Source of the DNA: Oxytricha trifallax
Taxonomy: Eukaryota; Ciliophora; Spirotrichea; Sporadotrichida; Oxytrichidae
DNA length: 64,000 nucleotides
Direction: 5' to 3'
Assembly (NCBI GenBank): GCA_000711775.1
Contig: ARYC01017179.1
Location: 153,993 to 217,992 of the forward strand
Shown: piece by piece, positions 57,008 to 64,000 of the stretch
How the letters are laid out: every line of letters begins with the position of its first letter
Numbering within the stretch: the first letter of the stretch is position 1
Made by a program: the position numbers and the translations under genes
Notes under the pieces: model-generated
Database searches by the model: none
What the model was told of the DNA's origin: nothing
What the model saw: only the letters and a program-made list of their open reading frames with translations

Positions 57008-60000
57008 TCCACTGTACAAAATGACCTCTTTAAAATGTGAAAATCATGATGCCATTTTTCTATGTAATATATGCTCAAACTTAATCATGGTAGTTCTACC
57101 CGAAGTGGGTTTACCCTATCTCATTAATTATGAGATTGAGTCAATAGAGATGTAATTCGCAAGAAAAGCTTAGTTTCCCCGATCTCGCTCAACATTGCAC
57201 TGTACAAAATGACCTCTTTAAAATGTGAAAATCATGATGCCATTTTTGTATGTAATAAATGCTCAAACTTAAGCTTGGTAGTTCTACCCGAAGTGGGTTT
57301 ACCCTATCTCATTAAGTGATGAGATTTGAGTCAATAAGAGATGTAATTCGCAAGAAAAGCTTAGTTTCCCCGATCTCGCTCAACATTGCACTGTACAAAA
57401 TGACCTCTTTAAAATGTGAAAATCATGATGCCATTTTTGTATGTAATAAATGCTCAAACTTAAGCTTGGTAGTTCTACCCGAAGTGGGTTTACCCTATCT
57501 CATTAAGTGATGAGATTGAGTCAATAGAGATGTAATTCACAAGAAAAGCTTAGTTTCCCCGATCTCGCTTAACATTGCACTGTACAAAATGACCTCTTTA
57601 AAATGTGAAAATCATGATACCATTTTTCTATGTAATAGATGCTCAAACTTAATCTTGGTAGTTCTACCCGAAGTGGGTTTACCCTATCTCATTAAGTGAT
57701 GAGATTGAGTCAATAGAGATGTAATTCGCAAGAACAGCTTAGTTTGCCCGATCTCGCTCAACATTGCACTGTACAAAATGACCTCTTTAAAATGTGAAAA
57801 TCATGATGCCATTTTTCTATGTAATAAATGCTCAAACTTAATCTTGGTGTTCTACCCGAAGTGGGTTTACCCTATCTCATTAAGTGATGAGATTGAGTCA
57901 ATAGAGATGTAATTCGCAAGAAAAGCTTAGTTTCACCGATCTCGCTTAACATTGCACTGTACAAAATGACCTCTTTAAAATGTGAAAATCATGATGCCAT
58001 TTTTCTATGTAATAAATGCTCAAACTTAATCTTGGTAGTTCTACCCGAAGTGGGTTTACCCTATCTCATTAAGTGATGAGATTGAGTCAATAGAGATGTA
58101 ATTCGCAAGAAAAGCTTAGTTTCCCCGATCTCGCTCAACATTGCACTGTACAAAATGACCTCTTTAAAATGTGAAAATCATGATGCCATTTTTGTATGTA
58201 ATAAATGCTCAAACTTAAGCTTGGTAGTTCTACCCGAAGTGGGTTTACCCTATCTCATTAAGTGATGAGATTTGAGGTCAATAGAGATGTAATTCGCAAG
58301 AAAAGCTTTAGTTTCCCCGATCTCGCTCAACATTGCACTGTACAAAATGACCTCTTTAAAATGTGAAAATCATGATGCCATTTTTCTATGTAATATATGC
58401 TCAAACTTAATCATGGTAGTTCTACCCGAAGTGGGTTTACCCTATCTCATTAATTGATGAGATTGAGTCAATAGAGATGTAATTCGCAGGGAAAGCTTAG
58501 TTTCCCCGATCTCGCTCAACATTGCACTGTACAAAATGACCTCTTTAAAATGTGAAAATCATGATGCTATTTTTCTATGTAATAAATGCTAAAACTTAAT
58601 CTTGGTAGTTCTACCCGAAGTGGGTTTACCCTATATCATTAAGTAATAGATTGAGTCAATAGAGATGTAATTCGCAAGAAAAGCTTAGTTTCCCCGATCT
58701 CGCTCAACATTGCACTGTACAAAATGACCTCTTTAAAATGTGAAAATCATGATGCCATTTTTGTATGTAATAAATGCTCAAACTTAAGCTTGGTAGTTCT
58801 ACCCGAAGTGGGTTTACCCTATCTCATTAAGTGATGAGATTTGTAGTCCAATAGAGATGTTAATTCGCAAGAAAAGCTTAGTTTCCCCGATCTCGCTCAA
58901 CATTGCACTGTACAAAATGACCTCTTTAAAATGTGAAAATCATGATGCCATTTTTCTATGTAATAAATGCTCAAACTTAATCTTGGTGTTCTACCCGAAG
59001 TGGGTTTACCCTATCTCATTAAGTGATGAGATTGAGTCAATAGAGATGTAATTCGCAAGAAAAGCTTAGTTTCACCGATCTCGCTTAACATTGCACTGTA
59101 CAAAATGACCTCTTTAAAATGTGAAAATCATGATGCCATTTTTCTATGTAATAAATGCTCAAACTTAATCTTGGTAGTTCTACCCGAAGTGGGTTTACCC
59201 TATCTCATTAAGTGATGAGATTGACTCAATAGAGATGTAATTCGCAAGAAAAGCTTAGTTTCCCCGATCTCGCTCAACATTGCACTGTACAAAATGACTC
59301 TTTAAAATGTGAAAATCATGATGCCATTTTTCTATGTAATAAATGCTCAAACTTAATCTTGGTGTTCTACCCGAAGTGGGTTTACCCTATCTCATTAAGT
59401 GATGAGATTGAGTCAATAGAGATGTAATTCGCAAGAAAAGCTTAGTTTCACCGATCTCGCTTAACATTGCACTGTACAAAATGACCTCTTTAAAATGTGA
59501 AAATCATGATGCCATTTTTCTATGTAATAAATGCTCAAACTTAATCTTGGTAGTTCTACCCGAAGTGGGTTTACCCTATCTCATTAAGTGATGAGATTGA
59601 GTCAATAGAGATGTAATTCGCAAGATAAGCTTAGTTTCCCCGATCTCGCTCAACATTGCACTGTACAAAATCACCTCTTTTAAAATGTGAAAATCATGAT
59701 GCCATTTTTCTATGTAATAAATGCTCAAACTTAATCTTGGTGTTCTACCCGAAGTGGGTTTACCCTATCTCATTAAGTGATGAGATTGAGTCAATAGAGA
59801 TGTAATTCGCAAGAAAAGCTTAGTTTCACCGATCTCGCTTAACATTGCACTGTACAAAATGACCTCTTTAAAATGTGAAAATCATGATGCCATTTTTCTA
59901 TGTAATAAATGCTCAAACTTAATCTTGGTAGTTCTACCCGAAGTGGGTTTACCCTATCTCATTAAGTGATGAGATTGAGTCAATAGAGATGTAATTCGCA

Positions 60001-63000
60001 AGAACAGCTTAGTTTGCCCGATCTCGCTCAACATTGCACTGTACAAAATGACCTCTTTAAAATGTGAAAATCATGATGCCATTTTTCTATGTAATAAATG
60101 CTCAAACTTAATCTTGGTAGTTCTACCCGAAGTGGGTTTACCCTATCTCATTAAGTGATGAGATTGACTCAATAGAGATGTAATTCGCAAGAAAAGCTTA
60201 GTTTCCCCGATCTCGCTCAACATTGCACTGTACAAAATGACCTCTTTAAAATGTGAAAATCATGATGCCATTTTTCTATGTAATAAATGCTCAAACTTAA
60301 TCTTGGTAGTTCTACCCGAAGTGGGTTTACCCTATCTCATTAAGTGATGAGATTGAGTCAATAGAGATGTAATTCGCAAGAGAAGCTTAGTTTCCCCGAT
60401 CTCGCTCAACATTGCACTGTACAAAATGACCTCTTTAAAATGTGAAAATCATGATGCCATTTTTCTATGTAATAGATGCTCAAACTTAATCTTGGTAGTT
60501 CTACCCGAAGTGGGTTTACCCTATCTCATTAAGTGATGAGATTGAGTCAATAGAGATGTAATTCGCAAGAACAGCTTAGTTTGCCCGATCTCGCTCAACA
60601 TTGCACTGTACAAAATGACCTCTTTAAAATGTGAAAATCATGATGCCATTTTTCTATGTAATAAATGCTCAAACTTAATCTTGGTGTTCTACCCGAAGTG
60701 GGTTTACCCTATCTCATTAAGTGATGAGATTGAGTCAATAGAGATGTAATTCGCAAGAAAAGCTTAGTTTCACCGATCTCGCTTAACATTGCACTGTACA
60801 AAATGACCTCTTTAAAATGTGAAAATCATGATGCCATTTTTCTATGTAATAAATGCTCAAACTTAATCTTGGTAGTTCTACCCGAAGTGGGTTTACCCTA
60901 TCTCATTAAGTGATGAGATTGAGTCAATAGAGATGTAATTCGCAAGATAAGCTTAGTTTCCCCGATCTCGCTCAACATTGCACTGTACAAAATCACCTCT
61001 TTAAAATGTGAAAATCATGATGCCATTTTTCTATGTAATAAATGCTCAAACTTAATCTTGGTAGTTCTACCCGAAGTGGGTTTACCCTATCTCATTAAGT
61101 GATGAGATTGAGTCAATAGAGATGTAATTCGCAAGAACAGCTTAGTTTGCCCGATCTCGCTCAACATTGCACTGTACAAAATGACCTCTTTAAAATGTGA
61201 AAATCATGATGCCATTTTTCTATGTAATAAATGCTCAAAACTTAATCTTGGTAGTTCTACCCGAAGTGGGTTTACCCTATCTCATTAAGTGATGAGATTG
61301 AGTCAATAGAGATGTAATTCGCAAGAACAGCTTAGTTTGCCCGATCTCGCTCAACATTGCACTGTACAAAATGACCTCTTTAAAATGTGAAAATCATGAT
61401 GCCATTTTTCTATGTAATAAATGCTCAAACTTAATCTTGGTAGTTCTACCCGAAGTGGGTTTACCCTATCTCATTAAGTGATGAGATTGAGTCAATAGAG
61501 ATGTAATTCGCAAGATAAGCTTAGTTTCCCCGATCTCGCTCAACATTGCACTGTACAAAATCACTCTTTAAAATGTGAAAATCATGATGCCATTTTTCTA
61601 TGTAATAAATGCTCAAACTTAATCTTGGTGTTCTACCCGAAGTGGGTTTACCCTATCTCATTAAGTGATGAGATTGAGTCAATAGAGATGTAATTCGCAA
61701 GAAAAGCTTAGTTTCACCGATCTCGCTTAACATTGCACTGTACAAAATGACCTCTTTAAAATGTGAAAATCATGATGCCATTTTTCTATGTAATAAATGC
61801 TCAAACTTAATCTTGGTAGTTCTAGCTGAAGTGGGTTTACCCTATCTCATTAAGTGATGAGATTGAGTCAATAGAGATGTAATTCGCAAGAAAAGCTTAG
61901 TTTCCTCGATCTCGCTCAACATTGCACTGTACAAAATGACCTCTTTAAAATGTGAAAATCATGATGCCATTTTTCTATGTAATAAATGCTCAAACTTAAT
62001 CTTGGTGTTCTACCCGAAGTGGGTTTACCCTATCTCATTAAGTGATGAGATTGAGTCAATAGAGATGTAATTCGCAAGAAAAGCTTAGTTTCACCGATCT
62101 CGCTTAACATTGCACTGTACAAAATGACCTCTTTAAAATGTGAAAATCATGATGCCATTTTTCTATGTAATAAATGCTCAAACTTAATCTTGGTAGTTCT
62201 ACCCGAAGTGGGTTTACCCTATCTCATTAAGTGATGAGATTGAGTCAATAGAGATGTAATTCGCAAGAAAAGCTTAGTTTCCCCGATCTCGCTCAACATT
62301 GCACTGTACAAAATGACCTCTTTAAAATGTGAAAATCATGATGCCATTTTTGTATGTAATAAATGCTCAAACTTAAGCTTGGTAGTTCTACCCGAAGTGG
62401 GTTTACCCTATCTCATTAAGTGATGAGATTGAGTCAATAGAGATGTAATTCGCAAGAACAGCTTAGTTTGCCCGATCTCGCTCAACATTGCACTGTACAA
62501 AATGACCTCTTTAAAATGTGAAAATCATGATGCCATTTTTCTATGTAATAAATGCTCAAACTTAATCTTGGTAGTTCTACCCGAAGTGGGTTTACCCTAT
62601 CTCATTAAGTGATGAGATTGAGTCAATAGAGATGTAATTCGCAAGAACAGCTTAGTTTGCCCGATCTCGCTCAACATTGCACTGTACAAAATGACCTCTT
62701 TAAAATGTGAAAATCATGATGCCATTTTTCTATGTAATAAATGCTCAAACTTAATCTTGGTAGTTCTACCCGAAGTGGGTTTACCCTATCTCATTAAGTT
62801 GATGAGATTGAGTCAATAGAGATGTAATTCGCAAGAAAAGCTTAGTTTCCCCGATCTCGCTCAACATTGCACTGTACAAAATGACCTCTTTAAAATGTGA
62901 AAATCATGATGCCATTTTTGTATGTAATAAATGCTCAAACTTAAGCTTGGTAGTTCTACCCGAAGTGGGTTTACCCTATCTCATTAAGTGATGAGATTGA

Positions 63001-64000
63001 GTCAATAGAGATGTAATTCGCAAGAAAAGCTTAGTTTCCCCGATCTCGCTCAACATTGCACTGTACAAAATGACCTCTTTAAAATGTGAAAATCATGATG
63101 CCATTTTTGTATGTAATAAATGCTCAAACTTAAGCTTGGTAGTTCTACCCGAAGTGGGTTTACCCTATCTCATTAAGTGATGAGATTGAGTCAATAGAGA
63201 TGTAATTCGCAAGAAAAGCTTAGTTTCCCCGATCTCGCTCAACATTGCACTGTACAAAATGACCTCTTTAAAATGTGAAAATCATGATGCCATTTTTCTA
63301 TGTAATAAATGCTCAAACTTAATCTTGGTAGTTCTACCCGAAGTGGGTTTACCCTATCTCATTAAGTGATGAGATTGAGTCAATAGAGATGTAATTCGCA
63401 AGAAAAGCTTAGTTTCCCCGATCTCGCTCAACATTGCACTGTACAAAATGACCTCTTTAAAATGTGAAAATCATGATGCCATTTTTGTATGTAATAAATG
63501 CTCAAACTTAAGCTTGGTAGTTCTACCCGAAGTGGGTTTACCCTATCTCATTAAGTGATGAGATTGAGTCAATAGAGATGTAATTCGCAAGAGAAGCTTA
63601 GTTTCCCCGATCTCGCTCAACATTGCACTGTACAAAATGACCTCTTTAAAATGTGAAAATCATGATGCCATTTTTCTATGTAATAAATGCTCAAACTTAA
63701 TCTTGGTAGTTCTACCCGAAGTGGGTTTACCCTATCTCATTAAGTGATGAGATTGAGTCAATAGAGATGTAATTCGCAAGAGAAGCTTAGTTTCCTCGAT
63801 CTCGCTTAACATTGCACTGTACAAAATGACCTCTTTAAAATGTGAAAATAATGATGCTATTTTTCTATATAAAAAATGCTCAAACTTAATCTTGGTAGTT
63901 CTACCCGAAGTGGGTTTACCCTATCTCATTAAGTGATCAGATTGAGTCAATAGAGATGTAATACGCAAGAAAAGCAAAGTTTCCTTGATCTCGCTTAACA
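57008..64000. repeat. Tandem satellite, about 189 bp unit, about 37 copies
   Basis: The unit repeats every 188-191 bp (for example the motif AACATTGCACTGTAC at 57191, 57382, 57571, 57760, 57948) to the window end, with few substitutions. Recurrent variants are CTATG/GTATG, AATCTTGGTAGTTC / AAGCTTGGTAGTTC / AATCTTGGTGTTC, and TTTCCCCGATCTCGCTC / TTTCACCGATCTCGCTT / TTTGCCCGATCTCGCTC. The 188 bp GGTGTTC form always carries CACCG...CTT and alternates with 189 bp units, giving a partial two-unit higher-order pattern. The last unit (63840-64000) is the most diverged. It is probably a heterochromatic germline-limited satellite. Confidence 0.97.

Noticed and set aside
57008-64000. CRISPR array
   Set aside because: The whole unit is repeated with no unique spacers, and the organism is a eukaryote.

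Overview
The window looks like germline (micronuclear) DNA of a spirotrichous ciliate of the Oxytricha/Stylonychia kind. Four observations support this. Every recognisable gene reads open only if TAA and TAG encode glutamine and TGA is the only stop. A 4.1 kb telomere-bearing element (TBE transposon) is present with C4A4 termini. Genes are interrupted by short AT-rich internal eliminated sequences (IESs) bounded by 2-17 bp direct repeats (pointers), and removing them restores the frame. Several genes have their coding segments (MDSs) inverted or out of order. Introns are mostly very short (about 23-90 nt).

1-27.7 kb is gene-dense: a VASt-domain sterol-transfer-like protein (5' end outside), a secreted acidic repeat protein, a Sec8/EXOC4-like exocyst subunit with one inverted MDS, a NUDIX hydrolase, an EF-hand protein, an Rh-type ammonium channel, a BFR1-like RGG protein cut into 29 interleaved MDSs, a small secreted protein, a DOPA-4,5-dioxygenase-like protein, IFT46 in two swapped blocks, a patatin-like phospholipase with inserted membrane helices, fragments of an unknown gene, and a two-helix membrane protein. 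For nearly all of them I joined segments at pointers and checked that the summed coding length is a multiple of three.

27.7-52.9 kb is very AT-rich, mostly non-coding germline DNA. It holds scattered short coding islands on both strands, many with Gly-Gly/Asn-rich parallel beta-helix motifs or Cys-rich repeats, best read as MDSs of one or more large, probably scrambled surface-protein genes. It also holds an internally deleted TBE (45.8-46.9 kb), a GTTTCCTGCCCC inverted-repeat unit (47.0-47.4 kb) and two GC-rich islands (34.5 and 50.1 kb).

52.9-57.0 kb is a full-length but decayed TBE with transposase, 22 kDa and zinc-finger/kinase ORFs. 57.0-64.0 kb is a tandem satellite of about 189 bp units, roughly 37 copies, that continues beyond the window.

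The genes do not form an operon. Each would become its own gene-sized chromosome in the somatic nucleus. The common theme is genome rearrangement: the most striking locus is the 29-piece BFR1-like gene, which I could reassemble completely from pointers.
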